A stretch of DNA of 64,000 nucleotides. Origin: Berberis thunbergii (lineage: Eukaryota; Streptophyta; Magnoliopsida; Ranunculales; Berberidaceae). The notes below the pieces were generated by a model. The model saw nothing but the letters and a program-made list of their open reading frames with translations. It did not search any database and had not been told where the DNA came from. A program made the position numbers and the translations under genes. The stretch lies in contig QNQO01006220.1 of NCBI GenBank assembly GCA_003290165.1, forward strand, positions 1 through 64,000, written 5' to 3'. Positions 1 to 11,716 of this stretch are shown here, one piece after another. Numbering within the stretch: position 1 is the first letter of the stretch; each line of letters begins with the position of its first letter.

Positions 1-3000
1 AAATTTGAGAAAACCAAATCCGAATCCAATTTTTTCGGATCGGATTGGATGAATTTTTAAATAAAACCCTATCCATTGATAGCCCTAATCCCCATTAACA
101 TAGAGATGATAAAAATAAAAATAAATCCATTTAACGCTAGTAAATGAGAAACATAAAACCACGTTCATAACAGCACATTCATGGCGTTTTGTTAAAAAAG
201 TTTATTTATTTGGTTCTCCACAACACCCCAAAAATAGAAAGGGACAACCCTCCAAAGAAACTTCCCTTTTGGGGACAAAAACGATTGAACCTTTCAACAT
301 ATCAAGAACATATCCAGTAGGCAATGAAAAATATGCGGTGTAAATGTTGTGTAAAGCTCTCTAAGTAAATAGAAATATTTTTTATTTATTCTGAGTTGTT
401 TGATAATCTCTGAAATCTAGATATCTTGGCGTGGATATTTTTCCTTGAAAGGGGATTCTAACACCAGAAATAAATACATATAAATTTTCAGATATTTGTG
501 GTGATTGGTTGTTAAGTTATTACTTTTTTTTTGGCGAGCAAACACACAATTCATTGATAAAAGCAACACAGGGCTTATTGAGGGGCTCACATGAGAACCC
601 AAACGAAAACATAAAAATAAGATTGTCATTAGATGAACCGGAACATAATAGAGTTAAAATGGAAAAAAGGGATATCAAGGAGAATTATCCAAGATGTTCC
701 CATCTCCAAATGTTTCCCTTTGATTTGAACGAACAAAAGCATCCACCATGAGCTTGACGTCCCAAAAAAACTCTTATGTTTCTCCTTGCATAACCAAATC
801 ACAAAATGAAACTTCTACATCAAGTCCACTGTCCCACCCTCAAAAGATGATTGTTTTCCACTGAACTAACCACTCCCGAATGGATCCTGTAATCTATTTT
901 TTTACCCTGACTCGGAGGAGAGACCAAACAGGTTGTTAAGCTTTAATATGGAAAGATTTTATCTTTTTCATTTCTAACTAGCTTAGAACAAAAATCATGG
1001 TTTCATTATCTTAGCATATTCCTTCTTGATTTGGCCACCGCAATTTTTTTGTTATTCTCCACAACTATCGTATTCCTTCTAGCAACCATTACAAGAGACC
1101 TCCCCTTTCTTGCGTCACTTTGAGCTTTTTGATGGAGATGGGAAAATTTTTCCAACAAAAGGTATAGTGGCTCATGGCATTTTAAGATTTTCTTCACGTT
1201 AAAATTGATTAATGATCCATCATTTCGTCCACAATCTCATCCTATATTTCTATGACAGGAGAAATGGCAATACTTTTTTTTAACTAACAAGTGCTAAAAA
1301 GCAGAGAGTACAAGCCCACGACTGAAAAGAGAATCCAAGAACAAACAAATGACACCCATCCTTGTTTTCCTTAAAGTTTCAATTTCAGATAAAGAGCACT
1401 TTTTTAAATCAACGATAAGAGATACTTAATGACTGAGCACAACCCTTTTTCCTCCACCGTGAATCCTCAAGAGTACCAGTCTGTCCATGAGTATGAAGCA
1501 AGTCCTAGCCCACCTCCACCACACCAACTCACGTGGACTATGTAGTCTTCATCCAGTTTCATGAACTTGTAAAAAACAAGTAGAATGTTAAACCTTTCTA
1601 TTGAGGACCATACAACTTTTAAATTGAACATTCCACTTCAAAATCCTAACTATTTTGTCTACCTGTGCCAAGGACAGCCTTGTTGGGATGGACGATCACT
1701 ATGTGCTTTGTGAATTTGGATGTGTTCTTCCATGCCTTAGCCCCTTAGGTACCTTAGAAACCCCCAAAATTGCAAATCTAGTCAACAGCCATCGTCTCCT
1801 AGACCTAAATTTGAAACCGCACAAACTATATATCAAAAGAACGCATCGAAGAAAAGCTAAAAACGCTATTTTATAAAGTGAAAGTAATTCATGACCGATT
1901 GGCTACAAATAGCCTTTCTTGATTCAATTCAATGACAAACGTCCAAAGTTGTGTCGACAGAGTTCTTGATTGAATGGGTAACTTGCTCCTTTGTCGATCC
2001 AGGGAGCCACGGACAGATTTTCTTTCCTTAGGAAATTCTGGAACTTTGATTATATAGACCCAATCTCTTTAGGCTTTTGCACACACGAAATTGGACTATG
2101 TTTTTAGATGTTCCCATGGGGATTTTTGTGCCCAAAAACTCGTCCCTCTCATGGTATTAAATAAGAAGTGTTTAATCTTGTTGATATAAATCCATCGTGG
2201 GTCTCTTCTTTCTTCTCTTTCACCTTCACCTCTTCGATGAGACTTCTAGGTGTGACTGAAATACTTGCAAAACCCTTCTTTTGAAGTGTTTAGTGACAAT
2301 CCAAGGAATCAAGGTGTAGGGTTGAAGGGTTCAGTTGAAGGAGTTGCACAACGCGTATCTATAGGTGATGGAATTTCATTCAGTTAGAATACCTATGGAC
2401 TAACGAACGAGAACTAGTTAACTGCAACACAACTTCTCGTTGTATATCTCTTTGATATAGTGGATTTAGCGAGGCCTTGTAATGGCAGAGAGTCATGCCA
2501 CCGAGGGAAACCAATTTATTGTCCAAGGTTTCTCAGTGATCAAAATCTTGAGCCTCTTATTTATATTCCAGCACTTTATTCAGATATTGACTTGTTATTA
2601 CTGAATCAATCTTTGAACCAATATGGTAAAGCTTTGGCAACATGACATAACTGAATCTGAAAATCAGATCAAATTTATTAAAGAATTTCTTATCAACAAT
2701 ACAATTCGTTTAGAATTTCTGATATTGTTTACAGTAAGTATAATTAGTTTGACCAAGTTGAAGGGAGTTCTAAAGATGAACTCCTGTTCCATCAAGTTAA
2801 GACCTAATATGATAGTGATAGAAGCTATATAAATAAGATCTTCTTGAGTTGAATCCTCCATCTATTACAGACTCTGATGAGATCCACAGTTAAAAACTTA
2901 ATATCATTCTTTAACTTAATAAGGTTTGAAGATGTAATTAACCTAATAACATTGCAGGTCAAGAAATGAAATTAATCTCTGTTTCAGTAAGCAATCTTCA

Positions 3001-3100
3001 AATAGCTACGTCATCAACTAATTAACACGGATATGGTAGATCACAAACCTCCAACACTTTTTTTCTTGTTTGGAGATAACTACCATATCAAAATACTCAC
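1..3100. other. No intact gene; AT-rich DNA downstream of the apyrase remnant
   Basis: I see no convincing coding exon here on either strand. In particular I found no match to the later apyrase exons (the conserved Pro-Cys-x-Pro-x-Gly-Tyr region), which should lie in this direction on the minus strand if the gene continued. A T-run near 522-531 followed by sequence resembling the tail of plant L1-type LINEs in reverse orientation could be an old LINE 3' end, but no reverse-transcriptase sequence supports it. Confidence 0.4.
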
Positions 3101-4484
3101 ATGATGACAAAAGTTTAGAATGATCCAGCAGTGATTCCCAGGCCATATCCTGCAGCAGAAACAATGACACATCATTCCACAAATGCTTCAGAAGTGAATA
3201 AAAGCAATAGTTGCAAAATGTATACTTAAATCACTTTGTGGGTACACGTTAAAAGCAATTGTTGGGATATATGGAGATATCTTAAGACACAGTACCCTAG
3301 CACTGATGTATACTTGTAAATTTTGACTCTATAAATACAATAAACTTTTGTTTTACTGATTAAAAAAAATTTTAATTGTTGCAAACTTGCAATTTTCCAT
3401 GCAGAAAGATCAAAGTTATCTCAATCTTTTCTTTTAAACCAAGAAAATAAACTGTAATTGCTGCCAAAATAGAACAGATGCGCAGCTTATTAAATCAACA
3501 TTTAGTCAAATAGAAATATATCTTAGTTTACGAATACCAACATACAGCCATCAATGCAGGAAAATGTATAAAGCCATCTGACGTGAGAGATCTTCATAAT
3601 GAGTTTGGTCCTAAATGCACCATGACTTGCTCAAACATCACACCTTTCTACGACAAACATGAATCTTGAAGGAAAGAGTTGATTAATATTCAAAAAATTG
3701 AATACAAAGTTTTACATATAACTAGCTTTTTAGCACATGTGTTGCACACATTTGTATCCTTTAAGTGCTCAAACAAATCTGAACGATGGACTTCTTCCCT
3801 CATATTTTCATATTTGTAAAAGTGTTATCGCTTGTGAATGCAGTGCATTTTCCCCCTCCAAACAGCTCCGCAACATGATTTTTTTTCCTCTTCAAAGTGG
3901 TTTTCTCTAGCATCATGCTTAACTCCAAATGATAGGATAGAGTTTCCTCAACGCCTTTTTTTTATTTTGTATTGTCAACTTAGTGACGGGGACATATGTG
4001 AAGAGAAAATCGAATATCCACTATCAAAAGACTCGGAAGAAATGATGGAACAAATCGATGGATATCAAAACCTTCAGATCAGGTATATTACGTATATCTA
4101 GAAGGCTTAATCGAAACTCATATTTTACAAGAAATATTTTATGCAATTATAATAAAATAATTTTTATGATTATTTTCTTAGTGTCAAAATACAATTTGCA
4201 GGGAAAACTTTCATATTGCTAAAAAAAAAAAAAAATTCGAGTTCCTAAAATTGCTCCACTTGGTCCAACTTTGACAATGTTTTGTATTTTATAAATAACA
4301 AGTCTTTTGGAAGACAAAATTGGTTTTTCTCCTATTTTGCAATTGAGAATGGTTTTTGAGAAAGAGTTTTATGATTGAGAGAAAAAAAAAACTTTTGAAG
4401 AAAAAGAACGCAAAACTTTTTTCAATCTCCCTTCTTCAAAAGGAATTGATTAAGTTTTCCGTCTAATGACTCCTTTATCTCTTT

Positions 4485-4584
4485 GCTTTGGTGGATTCCG
4501 GTGTGCTTAGCTTCGGTGGATTCTGAAGTGCTTAGCTTTGGTGGATTCTAGAATGCTTAGATTTAGTGAATTCTAGATTGGTGA
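4485..4584. repeat. Four-copy 25-bp tandem repeat
   Basis: Four successive copies of a 25-bp unit of the form GCTTnGGTGGATTCnnnnnT start at 4485, 4510, 4535 and 4560. The last copy is more diverged. The array lies within the proposed Helitron. Confidence 0.75.
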
Positions 4585-4949
4585 ATGATTTGAGGCAAAG
4601 CTACGATTAAGGGACTTGAGTATTCGATTGGAGATGGTACAAAGGCGTGATAGTTGAAGACGACAACAAAAGGGATTGCAGTCATTGATCTAGGTTGTGG
4701 GAACATCTAGTAACTTGTACTAAAATTTGATTGATAGTATACTTTTGCTCTCGATGTCCCGTGGTTTTTCCCTCTTAACAAGGTTTCCACCATAAAATTT
4801 GGTGTCAATCTTAATTTCCGCACTATGTGATTGATAACATACTTAACTGACCGCTCTATTTATGTCCTCACCAGTTGAACTTCCAGAAACAAATTCGTGA
4901 GGCAAAAGTGCATGGTCTGTTCCTTCTTCACTAGCTTTGGCTTTTACAA

Positions 4950-5270
4950 ATCAAATGTTGCAGCTACAAAGTTGTTTTTTATGTATCATCATCTCCGTCC
5001 TAAATATCAAAGCAACATAATGTCGTTGATTAGGATGAAATTGTTTGATTATTAACTCAGGATTAGCCAAGTCCCAAAGCCACAATCCACACACACCTAC
5101 TTCCCTCACAATCAAATGTTGCAGCTACAAAGTTGTTTTTTTATGTATCATCATCCCCGTCCTAAATATCAAAGCAACATAATGTCGTTGATTAGGATGA
5201 AATTGTTTGATTATTAACTCAAGGTTAGCCAAGTCCAAAGCCACAATCCACACACACCTACTTCCCCCAC
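4950..5270. repeat. 160-bp tandem duplication
   Basis: The segment starting with ATCAAATGTTGCAGC at 4951 is repeated almost identically from 5111. The copies differ by a handful of substitutions and single-base length changes in homopolymers (for example the T-run after TTGT). The near identity suggests a recent duplication. It lies inside the proposed Helitron. Confidence 0.9.
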
Positions 5271-6442
5271 AGTAACTTTTTCCCTTTCCCCTCCCTCCCC
5301 CTATATCTATCTCACCATGGTTTTAAGAAACATTATGAGGCTACGATTTGAGACTTGCCTCACTTTGAGGCTTATGGATAACGAACTAAGGCTTACCCCT
5401 CATAGGTGTTTCAACAATTGATTAATCAGTACCGGTTGATCCAAGTATTTTTTATTAAATCATATACTAATTGAGTGAGGTTTACAACTCACGCTGAAAG
5501 AGCCAGTTCCCCGATCAAGATTATTTTTTAACCTTGTATCCCACTACAATTTTTTCCTCACGCAGTACACTTCAACCATGCCTTGTTCCCCTTCAATCCA
5601 ATTAAAATTTAAATCCATTATAACTATCATAAACACCAGATTTTTCACTTTTACCCCTTTAAGTATTGTTAGTTTCCAATGGGACAACTAAGACTATCGA
5701 AGACGGGAAGATACAACCACACTGCAACACCCCTCTTTTTGGGAAGGCTAGAGTTCATGAGGTATGGCTTGTTCCATCACAATTTTCTTGCAAATGTTCT
5801 TCAAATATTACAACATACCAAAGTTAAACAAATAGTATCATCTTCACTAAAACAAACACTAACATCTTTACTAAACCAAACACTAACACTCTGCATATGT
5901 CAAAGTGCTTACAAGTCAAAGCAGAAGGGATGAAAAGACAAATAGTCTATTCAGTCAACTTTCTAAATACCAACCAATGTGAGGTGGTACACTAATCGAT
6001 TACCAAATCGCGACAACCCAAATCATCTCTGAAGAAATTTAGCAGCAACCCAAATAGAAAAAGACCTAGTGAAGTAGATCAATCAATATTACCCAGTAAC
6101 CAAAATCGAAGAAGAAAACCAATAGACTAGTAGAAAAAATGCAAATCACAACAACCTAATCTTAGTGAAAAGGGCCAATCGATCGCGCAACCCAAAAGAC
6201 AAATAAGTTTGCAGCCACCCAAAGAGATTGTTCTGTGAGATGAATATCATTGTTGTGTTTATTTGTGAGTTAGGGTGTCGCGCAGAAAGGATTAAAAGAG
6301 TGAAGGCAAGGAGAAGACTTTTTCATATTTTATTTTCATCAAGATATATACAGTTGAGGTGAAAAGAAGCATTTAAGTTAAGCTAGTTTGGGTGACACAC
6401 AACTCACAATCCAACATTAAGGAATTTCTTTTGTAGTATAGA

Positions 6443-8022
6443 TCTGTATCGCCTAAAAGTATCTTAAAGAGATTATGGTTCAAAAGTCACGCCCTTAGTT
6501 GACTTAATTCAAATATTTAAGGGGGTTTTTTTTTTATAAACACAATCACAACCTATAATTTCGTTTTCAATTATTCCTAGTTTCCCGCACTAAACGCAAC
6601 ACACAGAAAAAGAAGAAGAAAACCAACCATCCGATATTGATTAGCGACTGTCGTAGCGATACTTGAGGAGGTTGCAAGCTATTGCAACCTCACACAAGGT
6701 CACCAAAGTTGCTTCACTTAAACCAAGCATGCTCGACACCGACTTCAAACTACCAACATTGAATGCTCCTCCTATGCCACCACTATGACCAGTTATGCCA
6801 CGCTCCTTACCACAATTCATTTTCCTCCTCCCCTCCCTCAACCACCACCACCACCAAGTTGTTCACCTTCCCCTCCAACGCCAATGCCCAACTTAAGCTT
6901 GATTTCATGTATCAAATCAAGCACATCGGCATTAGAGAAGATCACAATCCGGAAAGGGTTTTCGATTTGATCCACCACACAAGAAAGAAGTTATCAATCA
7001 CAACATCTCAAAAAGCCCTTGATACCCTCCCTTGAACATTGAAGAGCTGTTAGATGGGTAGATCTCCAGCCCCTCAAGTTTCAATGAAGCCTCACTACAA
7101 ACTCCAGAAGGCGCTTTCAATAGCATACAATACTTAACTAATGTAACATCACCAGATAGGACTGATTATTGATTTGAACAGTGTTACACAACACAACACT
7201 CTTCTTATTGTTCTCTCTTGGAGGAGGGATCGAACTGACAATACGCTTTAGCTCAAGTGGTGTCTCGCAGGTGTAAACCGAAATGCAAAGAGCATTCAAT
7301 GGTAAGATTTAGTTTCCATAGGTGTTTTCAAACCCCTTCAAAATCTCCATTAGTACAGACATTGGAAAAATGAGAGGAGAGAAGAGAAGGCGAAGATAAA
7401 AGCGAGCAAAGAGGATTGAGAAAAATAGGACTCTCTCTCTTGTCTGAAAATAGGACTTTCTTGTCTTAATTCTAATATTTAAGTGAGTTATGACCCTTAT
7501 GGGTTATGCAACTTGCAAGTTTGGAGTTTGAATCTGTTCAACTATTGGATGTGGATTTCTATTTTCTTTACTCGAAATAGACACTTATCATGCGCCTCAC
7601 ATCTATGCCTCATGCCTGACGTTATGCCTTCTCCAGTTAAAATCCATGGATGGATGGACTCGTCATAAAGAAAGAAGTACCAATGAGAAGCTGATAGAGA
7701 CAAACGATGTTAAAGCTAACTAATGAAAAGGAAAAGGAAACTAAAGGAAACAATTGCTATTTTGGGTATTTCCCTAATGCTTGTCCAAAAGTAATTGACT
7801 CAAGTCAAAGTTAACTTTATCGTTTAAAGTCTAACTCCTACCAGTTACACCTTTGAAGTTTGAATACAATAAATAATAATAATAATAATAATAATATTCA
7901 GAAATTTTTAAAAGGTTGGTAGCTAGAATCCAACCCTAATGGCGTTCAGAAGTTGTAAAAAAGTTAGTAACTCGACTCCGAACCCATATGCATACAACAA
8001 AATCTATCTTAAAAAAAATGAC
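6443..8022. other. Intron sequence with possible decayed coding remnant
   Basis: This is the rest of the apyrase intron between exons 3 and 4. On the minus strand around 6640-7100, short readable stretches (for example NPFRIVIFSNADVLDLIHE and GGAFNVGSLKSVSSMLGLSE) look protein-like but are in different frames and interrupted by stops. I do not recognise the family. A short AAT microsatellite follows at 7869-7896. Confidence 0.3.
7869..7896. repeat. (AAT)n microsatellite
   Basis: About nine uninterrupted AAT units. Confidence 0.9.
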
Positions 8023-8130
8023 CTGACTGATTTGAGGTATGCTTTGTGCATAAAGATTGTAAGTTATTCCAGCTATTTTGAGAATTCTTGAGAATTCAAC
8101 AGAAAGTGGTTTTCTTGAAGCAAATGTAAC

Positions 8131-11100
8131 CTGCATGTCACAAAAGAACTGGATCAGTTTTGGTTTAGGGCAAAAACTTTGGCAAAATGTAGTTCCTGAT
8201 TGAAAACTTTCAACTATGACCAAATATTTTCTTTAATCTCAAATTTTCATCGATAAAGAATTTCTAAACCGAAATAGGACCGAGGATAGTAAGCATCAAT
8301 TATCGATCGTGAGAATGAACAAAAATGAGCAATGTAGCTAAAAGATAAACTTTAACTTGTTTCAAATAATAATTCCTTTGCAATAAAATATTTTTCTCAT
8401 TTCTCCTTAAGTCGCTGGAAGATTAAACTTTTCTAGCATGGGTTGCTATGCAAGGAATCTAGTATGCACAGAAGTAAAGAAAATGAATGATCAAGCTTCC
8501 TTGGGGGCAAGCTAAGTCTATGGTTTATACATAAATAGGTGGTAACTGGTAAGTTAATCTCTCGCACGATTTTCCAATCTTCTTCGTAGCGAAATCAAAA
8601 CTCCAAAGCCCCAGTCTTTTGTTTCATTGACATCTCCTTTCTCAATCCTATACTCAATTTTTTTTAATAATCACAATTAATCAAATACAAAGCCAACAAA
8701 ATAAGTTCATATCATGTAGTCTTTTTGGGTGAATAGGATAAACATGACCTAACGACAATGACGGTGTTATAGGGGTTTCTTGGGCTTATTTTTCTTTATT
8801 TTCTAGATTAACGACGGTTAATAATGAATATGAACCTTTAAATTCAAAAAACAAAATTAAATAAATAATAACATAACACACGAACCTCTTATAACAATAA
8901 TAAAATTAAGACCACCCCTCTTCTTTTTTATTCCAGCTCTATTGCCATTAAAGCTCCCCCACCAACCACATTCAATGTAAAGCATCTCTTCCTTTAACAT
9001 TTTCCTCGAATTAATTCTCCCCAAGAGTATCTGACCAACGAGTCTCCACAAACATTTGTCAAAGCCCCAATGGATTGCATGTGGTTCCCATAAGTGGTTG
9101 CTTCCATCCTCCATCTCATGGAGACCCATCACACAAACATGATCCACCAATAACTTATTACAAATGGTAATGAGCACATCTAATAGGCAATCTGCCCACT
9201 CCTCTGCCATGAGATAACACTGAACAGTCTCAAGTAGTTGCCTAATTCACTCTCTAAGTCTTCCAGAAATAGCCTAGCAAAATTCCCCAAAAGAGCTCTA
9301 TGATCATCATTTCTTTTTTGATCAGTGGGTTGGAACTTCTCGTACAACATCCCTTTTCATAACAAGATGGACAATCTGCTTCTCTTCTTAGCTTCACTAC
9401 ACTAGTGACATCATTTCTCCCACCTATCAACCAGTAGAAAGTACTTCCAGCACCGACAGACCTTCAACTGATCTTCGAATGACAGCATCTTGGAGATCAA
9501 AGCCAAGATATCCATTGAGATTTCACTCTACCCCCGAAGGACCCACACTCAAAGGCATACAACCCAGCGCCATAGAAATGAGAAGCACTTCACTCCACTT
9601 CACCAATCCTCTTAATCTTATGAATGATTTAGGTACCATAACCACCGACGATCGTGATCTAAAAAATGCTTCAATCTTCGCTTCTTACAGACTCCTTTAA
9701 ATGCAACAATATCAAAGACATGCAATCTGTCAGACTGTCAGTGATAAAAAAATAAATAAATAAATAAAAACCCTAAAGATCGTATAGTAATCAATGCCTT
9801 CTAATCCTTCCAATTAAGAATATTATGCTTTGAACGTACTCTTGTCTTCACTACCAGTTTTTGAATTACTTTCTTTGCCACCACTTTGTCGAACAAGTAA
9901 GCTCAAATTTCATATTGCATATTCTAATCAAACATGTGTACTATCATATTCCTCGTGGCAACAATCATTTCCATTTGCTTCAATTGGATAATGGAGATGG
10001 CTCTTGAGTTTTCAATCAAACTATACAATACCTTGTCATTTTTTGCCAGGTTTTAAAAATTTGAGTGAAATGCATCGAGTCCTGTTTCGAGGTTAAACCT
10101 CAAAAAGATGTCATACTTGACGTAAAACAAAAAAAAAAATTAAAATTTTTTTTTTTTAAAAATGACACTTCATAAAAGAACTAGTGGAACCTACCTTTCC
10201 AGTTTTGAAAATTTTATGTGGAATGTCACACTTCAAATTTATGTAGAATCTTAACCAATCGGCAAGGAAGTAAGACAAATCTGATAATAATATGATGTAT
10301 GTTGAAATTCGGCAGTGAAAATTGTCGCTAGGACAGTTACGGGTTACCAAAACAATTCTGGAGAGCATAAAACCTAGGGCAACCTAGGTTAGTTAAGAGT
10401 AGAATTGTGATGGTATAGATGACTAGGGGTTTGTAGAGATGGATCTAAATGATAAAGTTTGAATTTGAATTATTCAAAGTTGTTTGAGGGTTTTCACCAA
10501 ACACTTGGTCGGTGGTTGGGATATAGGTGTTGGAATCAGGGTGGGAAAGCAAAAACTGCAAGAAGAAGAATATGAAACAAAGAAATCCAAGAAATTTTTG
10601 GTAGATCAAAAAATTTTCAATAAAGATGGAAAGTGAACTGATCTTAAATCTAGGTAGAAGGAAATGGAGAACTAATGAGATTAAGGGAGAAGCAATTGAA
10701 CCACTAAGGGTTATCTTGGACTTCAACATCTTCTTCCCCAATTGAATATTCAATGAAGATTAGCTTGAAAAGAAGGTCTTCAAGAGAACTTGATTACAAT
10801 CTATAGGTCATTCCCTAAACAAGCACCTTGGGAGAAACCAAATAGATAACCTTATCTCAATCTCCATTTTATTCACAACATTCAATAACAATCAAGTTTT
10901 ACAAGAGATGATGGTTTACAGGAGATGATGTACTTTCAACAAAGCATGGGGTACTAAACTAACCTTAGCCCCTTACAACCATGAGAAAAATCCCTATGGG
11001 CAAAAAAGCAAAATCAAATGAGTCTAAACAAGTTGACCCGATAGAGAAGGAAGTACAAGACCCAAGATTAATATAAAAATCTTTAAACTTAAAGTCATCA

Positions 11101-11603
11101 CAACAAAGATTCTCTTGGATTGATCTAGAAGTTTTAGATCCATCCCAGCAGAGTTTTTTCTTTCATCAATTTTTTTTAATTTTGAGTCGACCTCTACAAC
11201 AGCTGGAGCACTCCTTAACCTTCTTATGACACCCTTCTCTTAGATTACAAAGTGTATTTGATTCATTTGTAGTCAGTGTTACTTGGATAATACCATAGAC
11301 CTCTTATCCTAGAATTTGCCAAGTTTTATTTATTTAGTATTTCATCTTTCCATAAGCCACTTGTATCGAATTCCAAATACTTCACAGGACCCTCTTTTTG
11401 AGCCATTTTGATTCAGATACCTTTTAGACCCCTAAACAACCTGCCCTTATTTGACCCCTCAATTGAGAGAGCACTGTCATTATTTGTAGCACCTGACCAC
11501 CGTTGGAGCTATCAGGCTTAGGGGTTTCTCTTGTCATCCTTGAGGTCTCAATGAATGAACAGAACATAGTAAAATGATAATCAACAAAAAGAATGAAGAG
11601 AAC
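8131..11603. other. Apyrase intron 2 with an unidentified coding-like tract
   Basis: This is intron sequence between apyrase exons 2 and 3. On the minus strand, 9210-8857 is open for 117 codons (for example HLWEPHAIHWGFDKCLWRLV). Directly upstream, in another frame, comes a protein-like stretch (LLGNFARLFLEDLESELGNY). Together they suggest an old exon fragment broken by frameshifts. I do not recognise the family and assign no function. The remainder (9.7-11.6 kb) shows nothing I can name. Confidence 0.3.
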
Positions 11604-11716
11604 CTGCACAGAAGCCCCTCCAAGTTCAACTATGCCTGTAGTTTCCTCAGGATCACCTCCTAATGTCCCAAGAGCATAATTCGCAGCAAGCCAAGCATAA
11701 AGACCTTCCTCTTGAC

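Larger units (their letters stand above)
3722..6442 (-). mobile_element. Non-autonomous Helitron, 2.7 kb, minus strand, inside an apyrase intron
   Basis: On the minus strand the 3' end reads a stem-loop (ATGTGT-GCA-ACACAT), then 11 nt, then CTAG, followed by a host T. The 5' end at 6442 begins TCTATACTACAAAAG and is preceded by a host A. This is the canonical Helitron layout: insertion between A and T, 5' TC, 3' CTRR with a hairpin about 10 nt inside, no terminal inverted repeats and no target duplication. No Rep/helicase coding sequence is visible, so it would depend on an autonomous partner. It lies between apyrase exons 3 and 4. It contains a 25-bp tandem array (4485-4584) and a 160-bp tandem duplication. 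The 3' end is strong; the pairing with this particular 5' end is inferred. Confidence 0.68.

Noticed and set aside
4690..4850. Copia-like LTR fragment (CTCTCGATGTCCCGTGG)
   Set aside because: It has the wording of a copia U5 region but no LTR ends, PBS or partner, and it lies within the Helitron.
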